A stretch of DNA of 9,052 nucleotides, from positions 1 to 9,052 of the forward strand of contig JAVKFY010000074.1 in the NCBI GenBank assembly GCA_040223615.1, read 5' to 3'. Position numbers and translations under genes: made by a program. Positions 1-6,481 of the stretch are shown here, one piece after another (positions within the stretch are counted from its first letter, which is position 1; each line of letters opens with the position of its first letter). The DNA is from JAVKFY01 sp040223615 (GTDB lineage: Bacteria; Pseudomonadota; Alphaproteobacteria; GCA-2731375). The notes beneath the pieces were generated by a model. The model was not told the DNA's origin and ran no database searches. It saw only the letters and a list, made by a program, of their open reading frames with translations.

Positions 1-217
1 CCGGACACCCCGGGCCTTGCGGGGTTTTTGGTTTTTGGGTAACATCGCCAGGCCCCGGCTGGCCCGGGGCACCCACGTCCAGAAGCTGGACCAATTGGTT
101 GCGGTTCTTCTGTCTGGTGCCGCCCGAAGCAGCGCAACCGCCTGAGCGGCAATAGAGACGATCACCGCAAGCTTAACCGGACACCCGTGGACCTGACCCG
201 GGCATTTCTCGTCGCCG
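1..217. other. Non-coding stretch rich in short inverted repeats
   Basis: No supported gene is seen here. Besides the terminator there are two further small hairpins: GCCCCGG 52-58 with CCGGGGC 64-70, and GTCCAG 77-82 with CTGGAC 86-91. They are followed by the palindrome CCAATTGG (91-98). The 10-mer CCGGACACCC occurs as a direct repeat at 1-10 and 178-187. A + strand frame is open from 3 to the TAG at 153-155, but its translation is not recognisable. The stretch could be an ordinary intergenic region between convergent genes or the remnant end of a mobile element; the sequence does not decide. Confidence 0.4.
7..36 (+). terminator. Rho-independent terminator of a gene left of the window
   Basis: A 6-bp stem, ACCCCG at 7-12 with CGGGGT at 20-25, encloses a 7-base loop and is followed by TTTTGG and TTTTT (26-36). 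The T-rich side is on the + strand, so it would end a + strand transcript entering from the left, convergent with the monooxygenase gene. The upstream gene is not in the window. Confidence 0.65.
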
Positions 218-1831
218 CTACGCCAGTTCGAAGCCTTCGTAGCCGTTGGCGACGACCTCGTCGCACTTCTCGCGGTATTTCGGGGCGCCGCCGGCGTAGG
301 CGACGAAGTGGCGGGCGGACTGGCGGCCTTCGATGTTCTTGTTGATGCCGGTCATCCACGAATCCACCTGCATCGCCAGCAGGCGCGAGGCGGCCTCGTT
401 GGCGTGCTGGGTCCAGGCCCGCTCGGCTTCCGCATTGGCCTCGATGCGCTTCAGGCCTTTCTCGCGCAAGTACACCATGCAGTCGGTCACCCACTCCACG
501 TTCTGCTCGATACAGCGCGGGATGTTGCAGAAGGTGGCGGCGTTGTGCGGCCCGACCAGGGTCAGCATGTTGGGGAAGCCGGCGATCTGCAGGCCGAGAT
601 AGGTCCGCGGGCCGTCAGTCCACTTGTCTTTCAGCTTCTGGCCCTCAAGCCCGGTGAAGTCTATGCGGTTGAAGGCGCCGACGATGGCGTCGAACCCGGT
701 GGCGTAGATGATCATGTCGAACTCGAACGCCCGGTCGGAAGTGTTCAGGCCCTTGGCCGTGATCCGCTCGATCGGGGTCTCGCGCATGTCGACCAGCTCG
801 ACATTCGGCTGGTTGTAGACCTCGTAGTAGCCGCTCTCCATCGGCACGCGGCGGGTGCCGAAGCCGTGGTTGGTCGGGATCAGCTTGTCGGCCAGCTTCG
901 GATCGTCCAGCCGCTCCCTGATCTTGCGGGCGACGAACTTGGTGACCTCGTCGTTCGATGCCTTGTCGATCAGGGTGTCGCGGAAGTTGCCCATCCACAG
1001 CGCGAAGCCCTTCTCGCGGTAGAGCCGCTCGTAGGTCGCCTCGCGCTCCTCCGGCGACACGTCCAGCGCGTTCTGCGGCAGCACGTTGTGGATGAAGCAG
1101 CCGAAGCTGTCGCGGCACTTGGCGAAGATCTCGTCATAGCTGGCATGGATCTCGGCCTGCTCGGCCTCGGTGATCGGCGCGTTGCCCAGCGGCACGCACC
1201 AGTTCGGCGTGCGCTGAAACACGGTCATGTGGCCGACGGTCTTGGCAATCTCGGTGATCGCCTGCACGCCGGTGGCGCCGGTTCCGATCACCGCGACGCG
1301 CTTGTTCTCGAAGCTCACCGGATGATGCGGCCAGGTGCCGGTGTGGTAGCTCTCGCCCTGGTAGTCGTCGACGCCGGGGATGTTCGGCATGGTCGGCGCC
1401 GACAACGGTCCGATGGCGGTGATCAGGAACCGGCAACGGGCCACGCCGCCGTCCTCGAAGGCGAGCTCCCACTCGCCGGCAGCGTCGTCCCATGCCGCGG
1501 CCTTCAGGCGCTTGCCGAAGCTGATGTCGCGGCGCAGGTCGAGCTTGTCGGCGACGAAGTTGCAGTAGCGCAGGTTCTCCGGCTGGCCGGAAAACTGCTC
1601 CTTCCAGTCCCACTCGGCCAGGATCTCCTTGTCGAAGGAATAGCCGTAGGTCCAACTCTCGGAATCGAAGCGGCAGCCGGGGTAGCGGTTCCAGTACCAG
1701 GTGCCGCCGACGTCGCCGCCGGCCTCGTAGACATGCACGTCGAAGCCGAGGCCGCGCAACGTGTGGAGCTGGTACATGCCGGACAGGCCGGCGCCGACGA
1801 CGATGACCTCGTGGCGTTCGTTCGCGCTCAT
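218..1831 (-). CDS. Baeyer-Villiger monooxygenase, FAD/NADPH dependent (phenylacetone/cyclohexanone monooxygenase type)
   Basis: The 537-aa product should insert one oxygen of O2 next to a ketone carbonyl, giving an ester or lactone, using FAD and NADPH in the cytosol. Visible signatures are the FAD Rossmann motif GAGLSG (13-18), GGTWYWNRYPGCRFD (42-56, including an Asp matching the conserved active-site Asp), and the family fingerprint Y157-x-G-xxx-H163-xxx-W167-P, with Tyr where Phe is usual. Further on are the NADPH Rossmann motif GTGATG (183-188), FGTRR (324-328, R328 aligning with the catalytic Arg of phenylacetone monooxygenase) and ATGFD near 377-381. Length matches the roughly 540-aa type I enzymes. 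The frame stays open to 2053, but I chose the ATG at 1829-1831 because AAGGAG lies 8-9 bases upstream and the Rossmann fold starts ten residues later. It is divergent from the 2-oxoglutarate oxygenase. The substrate cannot be read from sequence. Confidence 0.93.
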   Translation of the reverse strand: MSANERHEVIVVGAGLSGMYQLHTLRGLGFDVHVYEAGGDVGGTWYWNRYPGCRFDSESWTYGYSFDKEILAEWDWKEQFSGQPENLRYCNFVADKLDLRRDISFGKRLKAAAWDDAAGEWELAFEDGGVARCRFLITAIGPLSAPTMPNIPGVDDYQGESYHTGTWPHHPVSFENKRVAVIGTGATGVQAITEIAKTVGHMTVFQRTPNWCVPLGNAPITEAEQAEIHASYDEIFAKCRDSFGCFIHNVLPQNALDVSPEEREATYERLYREKGFALWMGNFRDTLIDKASNDEVTKFVARKIRERLDDPKLADKLIPTNHGFGTRRVPMESGYYEVYNQPNVELVDMRETPIERITAKGLNTSDRAFEFDMIIYATGFDAIVGAFNRIDFTGLEGQKLKDKWTDGPRTYLGLQIAGFPNMLTLVGPHNAATFCNIPRCIEQNVEWVTDCMVYLREKGLKRIEANAEAERAWTQHANEAASRLLAMQVDSWMTGINKNIEGRQSARHFVAYAGGAPKYREKCDEVVANGYEGFELA

Positions 1832-1858
1832 GGCTTGTCTCCTTCCCATTCGCCGATC

Positions 1859-1886
1859 AGGATAGCAGAGCCGCGCGCGGGACAAG
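1859..1886 (-). promoter_or_regulatory. Candidate promoter of the monooxygenase gene
   Basis: Read on the - strand, CTTGTC (1886-1881) and TATCCT (1864-1859) are separated by 16 bases, with TG one base before the -10 (extended -10, TGCTATCCT). It would give a leader of about 20 bases ahead of the ATG. The match to consensus is partial, so this is a prediction. Confidence 0.4.
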
Positions 1887-1991
1887 CAGACTGCGACCCA
1901 GCGTCGCGCGCGGCGTATCGCTGGGCCGGGGGCTCGGTCGGGAGGAAGCGTTGACACTGCCGCGTCCGCGCGGCCGCAAGGAGCAACGCGC

Positions 1992-2999
1992 ATGGCCAGT
2001 ACCGTACCGCTGATCGACATCGCCGCCTGTCGCGCCGGCGAGCCCGCCGCCAAGGCGCGGCTGGCAGCCGAAATCGACGCCGCCTGCCGCGAGATCGGTT
2101 TCCTGGTGATCCAAGGGCACGGCGTCGATCCGAAGCTGATCGCCGAGATGCACCGGGTCAGCCACGCCTACTTCGCGCGGCCGTTCTGGGAGAAGATGCG
2201 CTTCAAGATGCCGGCGGACCGGTATCGCGGCTACACGCCGTTCGGCGCGGAGAGCCTATCCTACAGCCTGGACGACGTGGCCCCGCCGGACATCAAGGAA
2301 TCCTTCTCGATCGGCGCCTTCGACCATCCGTTCGACGCGTATCATTTCGGGCCGGACGGGGCGCGTTACTTCGCGCCGAATTTCTGGCCCGACGCGCCGG
2401 CCGAGATGCGTTCGGTGTGGGAGGCCTACTACGGCGAGATGACGCGTCTGGCGGGCGACCTGATGGCGCTGTTCGCTCTGGGACTGGGGCTGGACGAGCA
2501 CTGGTTCGACGACAAGATCGATCGCCACATCACCAACTTCTCGGTGATCCACTATCCCGGCCAGACCGACATCGCGCCGGCCGAGGGCCAGCGCCGCGCC
2601 GGCGCGCATACCGACTATGGCAGCCTGACCATCATCCAGACCGACACCGACGTCGGTGGGCTGGAGGTGTGCCGGCGCGACGGCGGCTGGGAGGCGGTGC
2701 CGTGGCTGCCGGACACGTTCGTGGTCAATCTCGGCGACCTGATGGCGGAGTGGACCAACGACCGCTGGGTCTCGACCTTGCACCGGGTCGCCAATCCACC
2801 GCGCGAGCGGGCGGCCGAGAGCAAGACCTCGCTGCTGTTCTTCCACCAGCCGAACTATGACGCGGTGGTGGAGTGCATCCCGACCTGCACCGACGCCGCC
2901 AACCCGCCGAAATACGGCCGCACCACGTCGGGCGAGCACGTGACCATGAAGATCAACAAGCACCGCACGGTCGACGGCGTCGGCGAGGCCGCGGAATAA
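1992..2999 (+). CDS. 2-oxoglutarate/Fe(II)-dependent oxygenase, isopenicillin-N-synthase-like
   Basis: The 335-aa non-haem iron oxygenase has the usual two-part layout: an N-terminal DIOX_N-type domain (about 4-120, with REIGFLVIQGHGV at 33-45) and a C-terminal jelly-roll domain (about 175-290). The iron facial triad is visible as H206-x-D208 in AHTDYGSLTI and H264 in HRVANPP. The 2-oxoglutarate-binding RxS is here K278-T-S280 in SKTSLLFF, so the usual Arg is a Lys. VVNLGDLMAEWTND (244-257) and VECIPTC (293-299) are typical of the bacterial clade. The family hydroxylates, desaturates or cyclises small molecules with O2; the substrate is unknown, and antibiotic synthesis should not be assumed from the name. 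The start is supported by AAGGAG at 1978-1983, eight bases before the ATG. It is divergent from the monooxygenase and convergent with the TRAP operon. Confidence 0.9.
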   Translation: MASTVPLIDIAACRAGEPAAKARLAAEIDAACREIGFLVIQGHGVDPKLIAEMHRVSHAYFARPFWEKMRFKMPADRYRGYTPFGAESLSYSLDDVAPPDIKESFSIGAFDHPFDAYHFGPDGARYFAPNFWPDAPAEMRSVWEAYYGEMTRLAGDLMALFALGLGLDEHWFDDKIDRHITNFSVIHYPGQTDIAPAEGQRRAGAHTDYGSLTIIQTDTDVGGLEVCRRDGGWEAVPWLPDTFVVNLGDLMAEWTNDRWVSTLHRVANPPRERAAESKTSLLFFHQPNYDAVVECIPTCTDAANPPKYGRTTSGEHVTMKINKHRTVDGVGEAAE

Positions 3000-3018
3000 C
3001 GCTGCGCCGACATGTTTG

Positions 3019-3044
3019 AGATGGCCGGCTCGACCCGGCCATCT
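3019..3044. terminator. Hairpin between convergent genes, probable bidirectional terminator
   Basis: AGATGGCCGG (3019-3028) pairs perfectly with CCGGCCATCT (3035-3044) around a 6-base loop, in the 55-base gap between the oxygenase stop codon and the dctM stop codon. Neither side has a good T run, so it may act as a weak or 3'-end-stabilising structure rather than a textbook terminator. Its placement between two convergent genes supports the role. Confidence 0.65.
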
Positions 3045-3054
3045 TCTCACAAGT

Positions 3055-4338
3055 TTAGAAGAACAGGCTCGGCAGCCAGGTGGCGAGGCCGGGGAACACC
3101 ATCAGCAGCACCAGCATCGCGAACATCGTCACGACGAAGGGCAGGGCGCCGATGATCACGTCGTTCATCGCGCCGCCCTTGCGCACGCCCTGCACGACGT
3201 AGAGGTTGACCCCGATCGGCGGGGTGATCAGCGCGGTCTCCAGCAACACCGTCAGCAGGATGCCGTACCACACCGGATCGAAGCCCATCGAGAACACGAT
3301 CGGCGCGACCAGCGGCGTCGTGGTCAGCAGCATGGAGAAGGTCTCCATGAAGCAGCCCAGGATGATGAAAAAGATGATCAGCGCGATCATGGTCTCGGTC
3401 GGACCCCAGCCGAGTCCGGTCACGAAGTCGGTGAGCTGCTGCGTCAGTCCGATCAGGCCGAACAGGAAATTCAGGAAGATCGCCGCCAGGATGATGATCA
3501 TCACCATCGCGGTGGTGCGCATGGTGCCCTCGATGGCGTCGCGCAGCATGCGGAAGGTCAGCGTGCGGTTGGCGGCGGCCAGCACCAGCGCGGCGACCAC
3601 GCCGAGCGAGGCCGCCTCGGTCGGGGTGGCGAAGCCGGCGTAGATCGAGCCGATCACCACCAGGAAGATGAACGCCGGCGGCAGCAGGTGCGGCAGCGAG
3701 GCGATGCGGGAGGCCCAGCTGGTCTCCACCGGCGTGCCGCCCCACTCGCGTTTCCAGGTACAGGCGATGATCACCGTGGCCATGAACAGTGTCGCCAGCA
3801 GCAGACCGGGGATGAAGCCGGCGAGATAGAGCTGCGGCACCGAGGTATCGGTCAGCAGGCCGTAGATGATCAGGTTGATCGACGGCGGCACCAGGATGCC
3901 GAGCGTGCCGCCGGCGGCCAGCGTGCCGAGGAACAGCCGCTCGTTGTAGCCGCGCTTCTCGGCTTGCGGCAGCGCCACGGTACCGATGGTGGCGGCGGTG
4001 GCGACCGAGGAGCCGGAGGTGGCGGCGAACATCGCGCAGGCGCCGATATTGGAATGCATCAGGCCGCCGGGCAGCCACGACAGCCACTGCACCATGGCGC
4101 CGTACATGCGCTCCGCGATGCCCGAGCGCAGCAGGATCTCGCCCAGCAGGATGAACAGCGGCACGGCGGCCAGGATGAACTCGATGGAGTATTGCCAGGT
4201 GATCTCGCCCAGCGCCGGGTAGAAGTTCCAGCCGCCGAACTCCCAGTCCAGCGCCAAGGCCAGGATGCCCAGCGCGGCGCCGACCGGGATCGCCAGCGCG
4301 ATCAGGACCAGCAGGACGAGAACCGTGAACAGCAGCAT
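3055..4338 (-). CDS. dctM: TRAP transporter large permease subunit (DctM family)
   Basis: The 427-aa, very hydrophobic protein is the translocation subunit of a tripartite ATP-independent periplasmic transporter in the inner membrane, driven by a Na+ or H+ gradient. Family hallmarks are FILAAVPLFILLGEILLRSG (54-73), the region 91-124 containing FAATSGSSVATAATIGTVAL, and GILVPPSINLIIYGLLTDTS (147-166) with AGFIPG following. About 11-12 membrane segments are expected at this length, and it ends in a short LPSLFF tail. The ATG directly abuts the dctQ stop codon (TAG then ATG), and GAAGGA lies about ten bases upstream inside dctQ, so the two are almost certainly co-transcribed and coupled. The substrate is probably an organic acid by family, but is not determined here. 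Confidence 0.95.
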   Translation of the reverse strand: MLLFTVLVLLVLIALAIPVGAALGILALALDWEFGGWNFYPALGEITWQYSIEFILAAVPLFILLGEILLRSGIAERMYGAMVQWLSWLPGGLMHSNIGACAMFAATSGSSVATAATIGTVALPQAEKRGYNERLFLGTLAAGGTLGILVPPSINLIIYGLLTDTSVPQLYLAGFIPGLLLATLFMATVIIACTWKREWGGTPVETSWASRIASLPHLLPPAFIFLVVIGSIYAGFATPTEAASLGVVAALVLAAANRTLTFRMLRDAIEGTMRTTAMVMIIILAAIFLNFLFGLIGLTQQLTDFVTGLGWGPTETMIALIIFFIILGCFMETFSMLLTTTPLVAPIVFSMGFDPVWYGILLTVLLETALITPPIGVNLYVVQGVRKGGAMNDVIIGALPFVVTMFAMLVLLMVFPGLATWLPSLFF

Positions 4339-4947
4339 CTAGTCGCGGTCCTTCAGGCCATGGCTGGTCAACTCGGCCTCGATCTCCTCGGTCGCCGTGC
4401 GGGTTCCGGCGCGGAGCTGGATGGCGGTCCAGTCGCCACGGAACAGCGAGGCGAGCAGCCGCAGCAGCAGGACGAAGGCGGTGATCTCGAACAGCACCAG
4501 GCCGAAGAACCACAGGCCCTGCGGCACCGCCAGCGGCGTCGACAATGGCGTGATCGACAGCGACCACACATCGGTGTCGCCGAATGGCGCGCCCATCGAG
4601 CCGTGGAATACGCGCCAGGCCCAATAGGTCACGAAACTCATGAAGATCAGCAGCGCGCACAGCGCGACGATGTCCAGGAGCGCGCGCAGCGGCATCGGAA
4701 ACCGCTCGTAGAGCGCGTCGATGCGCACGTTCGACCGGCCCAGCAGGGTGAAGCCATAGGCCCAGGCGGTGGAGATGGCGAAGATGTAGCCGGTGATCTC
4801 ATCGGCGCCGGCCATCGACCAGCCGATGAACTTGCGGCTCAGCACGTCGAAGGTGACCATGAAAGCGGCGAAGATAAGCATCGCCCCGCCAGCCCAAACG
4901 GCATAGCGGCTTACCGCCTCAAGGCGGGCTAGCAAACGATCCAACAT
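4339..4947 (-). CDS. dctQ: TRAP transporter small permease subunit (DctQ family)
   Basis: The 202-aa protein has four membrane segments (about 15-36, 50-69, 87-112 and 144-168) and the DctQ-typical RSNVRIDALYERFP (71-84) after the second one. It forms the membrane complex with DctM and takes no direct part in ATP use. The charged C-terminal tail (about 170-202) is cytoplasmic by family topology. The upstream region of the chosen ATG lacks a clear Shine-Dalgarno sequence, and the gene follows a strong hairpin after dctP, which suggests lower expression than the binding protein. Its stop codon is immediately followed by the dctM start. No later ATG would preserve the first membrane segment, which supports the start. 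Confidence 0.92.
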   Translation of the reverse strand: MLDRLLARLEAVSRYAVWAGGAMLIFAAFMVTFDVLSRKFIGWSMAGADEITGYIFAISTAWAYGFTLLGRSNVRIDALYERFPMPLRALLDIVALCALLIFMSFVTYWAWRVFHGSMGAPFGDTDVWSLSITPLSTPLAVPQGLWFFGLVLFEITAFVLLLRLLASLFRGDWTAIQLRAGTRTATEEIEAELTSHGLKDRD

Positions 4948-4963
4948 GGGCGGAAACCCGTGG

Positions 4964-5021
4964 TTCGGCTAGGCGGGGCGTGCCGCCGGCACGCTTTGCC
5001 GGCGACACGCCCCTGGCCGAA
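4964..5021 (-). promoter_or_regulatory. Large intergenic hairpin between dctP and dctQ
   Basis: The outer arms TTCGGCTA (4964-4971) and TGGCCGAA (5014-5021) pair with one wobble. Inside, GGGGCGTG (4975-4982) pairs with CACGCCCC (5006-5013) and GCCGGC (4985-4990) with GCCGGC (4998-5003), with a 3-base bulge, a 2x2 internal loop and a 7-base loop. It starts right after the dctP stop codon. By analogy with other binding-protein/permease operons, it may protect dctP mRNA from 3' decay or partly end transcription, making binding protein exceed permease. No T run follows on the - strand, so mRNA protection is the likelier role. Confidence 0.6.
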
Positions 5022-6080
5022 CTACATCGTGGCTTCGACGCCGACGACCTTGCCGACGGTGCTGTTCCACTCCGCGGCGCAGTCCTTGCCGCATCTTTCC
5101 GCCCAGCGCTTCAGGACGAAGTCGGAGAGGATCTTCTCACGCGCCTTCAGATCGGCTTCGGTCGGCTCGACCAGTTCCATCTTGCCGGGCTCGCCGATCT
5201 CGCACGGCCCGCCGGTGTTGCAGGTCACGCCCATCTCGTCCTCGGCCTCGGTCGCCGCCCACATGCGCTTCTCCAGCGCCGCGCTCTGCTCCAGCATGAA
5301 CTTCTGGGTGTCGGCGTTGAGGCTGTCCCAGGTCTTCAGGCTGACCGCCATGAAGGCCAGGCCGGCGCTGACCGGGACGCGCAGGGCGTGGGTCGCGACC
5401 TCATGCCACTTGGCCTGATAGGCCGGCATGGTGCCGGTGATGCCGCAGTCGACGACGCCCTTCTGCAGCGCCGGGACCACCTCGGCGAAAGCCACGGTCA
5501 CCGACGTGCCGCCGACGGCCTCGACGAAGTCGCCCATGGTGGTCGAATAGACCCGGATCTTCAGGCCCTTGAGGTCGGCCAGGCCCTTGACCGGCTTGTT
5601 GCAGAACAGGATCTGGCTCGGGTACGGGTAGACCACCAGCATCTTGGCGTTGAAGTTCTTCTCGAACTCGCGCTCCAGGATGCTGCGGTAGGCATCGACA
5701 TTGGCGCGGGCTTCCTTGAAGTTGCCGGCCGCGGCGGCAAGGTCAACGCCCTCGAACACCGGATGCTCGGAGGCGACATAGCCGAACACGCCGAAGGCGA
5801 CGTCGAACACGCCGAGCTTGACCAAACGCATGACCTCGAAGCCTTTCAGGCCGAGGTCGGTGATGGCGTTGATCTTGGCGGTGATCATGCCGCCCGATTC
5901 CTTCGGCACCACCTCCGACCAGAACGGCTTCTCGTGAACCTTGTAGTTCGACAGGTTCGACCACGAGCCGATCACCTTGAACTGGCGCTTGTCCAAATCG
6001 TCTGCCGAGGCCACGCCGGCGCTCATCGCCAGCGCGCCGGCGAGCGCGACCGAACGCATCCCAAGTGTCCAGAACTTCAT
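5022..6080 (-). CDS. dctP: TRAP transporter periplasmic substrate-binding protein (DctP family)
   Basis: The 352-aa protein has a Sec signal peptide: basic start, hydrophobic VALAGALAMSAGV, and a probable cut after ASA at about residue 26. The mature part captures the substrate in the periplasm and delivers it to DctQM. NKPVKGLADLKGLKIRV (161-177) is the family landmark; R176 matches the Arg that grips a substrate carboxylate in most TRAP binding proteins. Unusually it has six cysteines, C160, C212, C287, C293, C330 and C334; the last four form two close pairs in the C-terminal part and could make disulfides after export. The frame is open to an ATG at 6200, but the start at 6078-6080 is preferred because AGGGAG precedes it and the signal peptide follows directly. 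First gene of the TRAP operon. Confidence 0.94.
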   Translation of the reverse strand: MKFWTLGMRSVALAGALAMSAGVASADDLDKRQFKVIGSWSNLSNYKVHEKPFWSEVVPKESGGMITAKINAITDLGLKGFEVMRLVKLGVFDVAFGVFGYVASEHPVFEGVDLAAAAGNFKEARANVDAYRSILEREFEKNFNAKMLVVYPYPSQILFCNKPVKGLADLKGLKIRVYSTTMGDFVEAVGGTSVTVAFAEVVPALQKGVVDCGITGTMPAYQAKWHEVATHALRVPVSAGLAFMAVSLKTWDSLNADTQKFMLEQSAALEKRMWAATEAEDEMGVTCNTGGPCEIGEPGKMELVEPTEADLKAREKILSDFVLKRWAERCGKDCAAEWNSTVGKVVGVEATM

Positions 6081-6149
6081 CACAATTTCTCCCTGTTCGC
6101 CGTTTTTTGGGCCCTTCTCGCACGGCACAGGGCCGGCAACGGGTGCGGT

Positions 6150-6179
6150 ATCAAAGGTGACGGGGCCATTGCCTGTCAA
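6150..6179 (-). promoter_or_regulatory. Candidate sigma-70-type promoter of the TRAP operon
   Basis: On the - strand a perfect -35 TTGACA (6179-6174) is followed after 18 bases by TTTGAT (6155-6150), which matches four of six -10 positions. TTGATA one base further is an alternative. Transcription would begin near 6142, leaving a leader of about 60 bases before the dctP ATG. Confidence 0.5.
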
Positions 6180-6187
6180 CTCGACAG
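6173..6187. promoter_or_regulatory. Inverted repeat overlapping the dctP -35, possible operator
   Basis: CTGTC (6173-6177) and GACAG (6183-6187) form a 5-bp inverted repeat with a 5-base centre, lying over the -35 hexamer TTGACA. The spacing and GTC/GAC half-sites resemble sites of GntR (FCD)-type repressors, which often control TRAP and organic-acid operons. No regulator gene is in the window, and a 5-bp repeat can arise by chance. Confidence 0.3.
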
Positions 6188-6280
6188 ACCTTTGCCGCAA
6201 GCTTGGATCGGCGTGGACCTGGCCAAATCGGCGAGTCGAAGGTCATCGCGCCGGCCCACGCCATCTGCTAGCGTCGGAGC

Positions 6281-6427
6281 TGGAGCCGAGGCAGGGAAGC
6301 CGGTGCGACACCGGCGCTGCCCCCGCAACTGTAAGGGAGAGGGTCCGGCACGCATGCCACTGACCGGCAACGGTTGGGAAGGCGCCGGCATCCGACGACC
6401 CCGAGCCAGGACACCTCGTCGGCTCCA
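6281..6427 (+). ncRNA. Cobalamin (adenosylcobalamin) riboswitch
   Basis: The conserved pieces occur in order. The closing stem P1 is TGGAGCCGA (6281-6289) with TCGGCTCCA (6419-6427). GGGAA is at 6294-6298, and the hairpin GCCGGTG/CACCGGC at 6299-6315. CCCCGCAACTGTAA is at 6321-6334, GCCACTG at 6356-6362 and TTGGGAAGGCG at 6374-6384. The B12-box core AGCCAGGACACCT is at 6404-6416. It senses B12 in the nascent mRNA and represses the cobU-cobW-cobN operon immediately downstream, as expected for B12 synthesis genes. A weak promoter candidate, TGCTAG at 6266-6271, lies just ahead, but I see no good -35 for it. Confidence 0.95.
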
Positions 6428-6437
6428 TGAATAGGCC

Positions 6438-6476
6438 GACCGCGGCCCCCGCGGTCACGTCCTCGGTGGGAGGATG
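6438..6476 (+). promoter_or_regulatory. Riboswitch expression platform that can mask the cobU ribosome binding site
   Basis: There are two adjacent helices. GACCGCGG (6438-6445) pairs perfectly with CCGCGGTC (6449-6456). Then TCCTC (6460-6464) pairs with GAGGA (6470-6474), extendable by a G-T and a C-G pair to 6458-6476. The second helix buries the Shine-Dalgarno GGGAGGA (6468-6474) that serves the GTG at 6482. No T run follows either helix, so control is more likely at translation than at transcription. The switching partner is not resolved by eye. Confidence 0.55.
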
Positions 6477-6481
6477 CGCCA

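Noticed and set aside
3..155. Possible C-terminal coding fragment on the + strand ending at TAG 153-155
   Set aside because: Fifty open codons are unremarkable at this base composition, the translation is unrecognised and a terminator lies inside it.
308..1954. Long + strand open frame opposite the monooxygenase
   Set aside because: It has no recognisable motif and is antisense to an enzyme with full catalytic signatures.
1951..1956. TTGACA upstream of the 2-oxoglutarate oxygenase as a -35 box
   Set aside because: No -10-like hexamer follows at 16-19 bases, and the transcript would begin within the ribosome binding site.
1832..2053. N-terminal extension of the monooxygenase to an upstream start
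   Set aside because: The extra 74 residues are Arg/Ala-rich, overlap the divergent oxygenase gene, and a good ribosome binding site precedes the ATG at 1831.
3016..4932. Very long + strand open frame (638 codons) opposite dctQ and dctM
   Set aside because: Its product is low-complexity Gln/Arg/His/Asp/Gly, as expected from the antisense of GC-rich hydrophobic coding; the - strand genes have clear family motifs.
6081..6200. N-terminal extension of dctP to an ATG at 6200
   Set aside because: It would bury the signal peptide behind 40 residues and place the start upstream of the best promoter.
4980..6434. Long + strand open frame opposite dctP running into the riboswitch
   Set aside because: It is a compositional shadow; it crosses the riboswitch and the dctP promoter.
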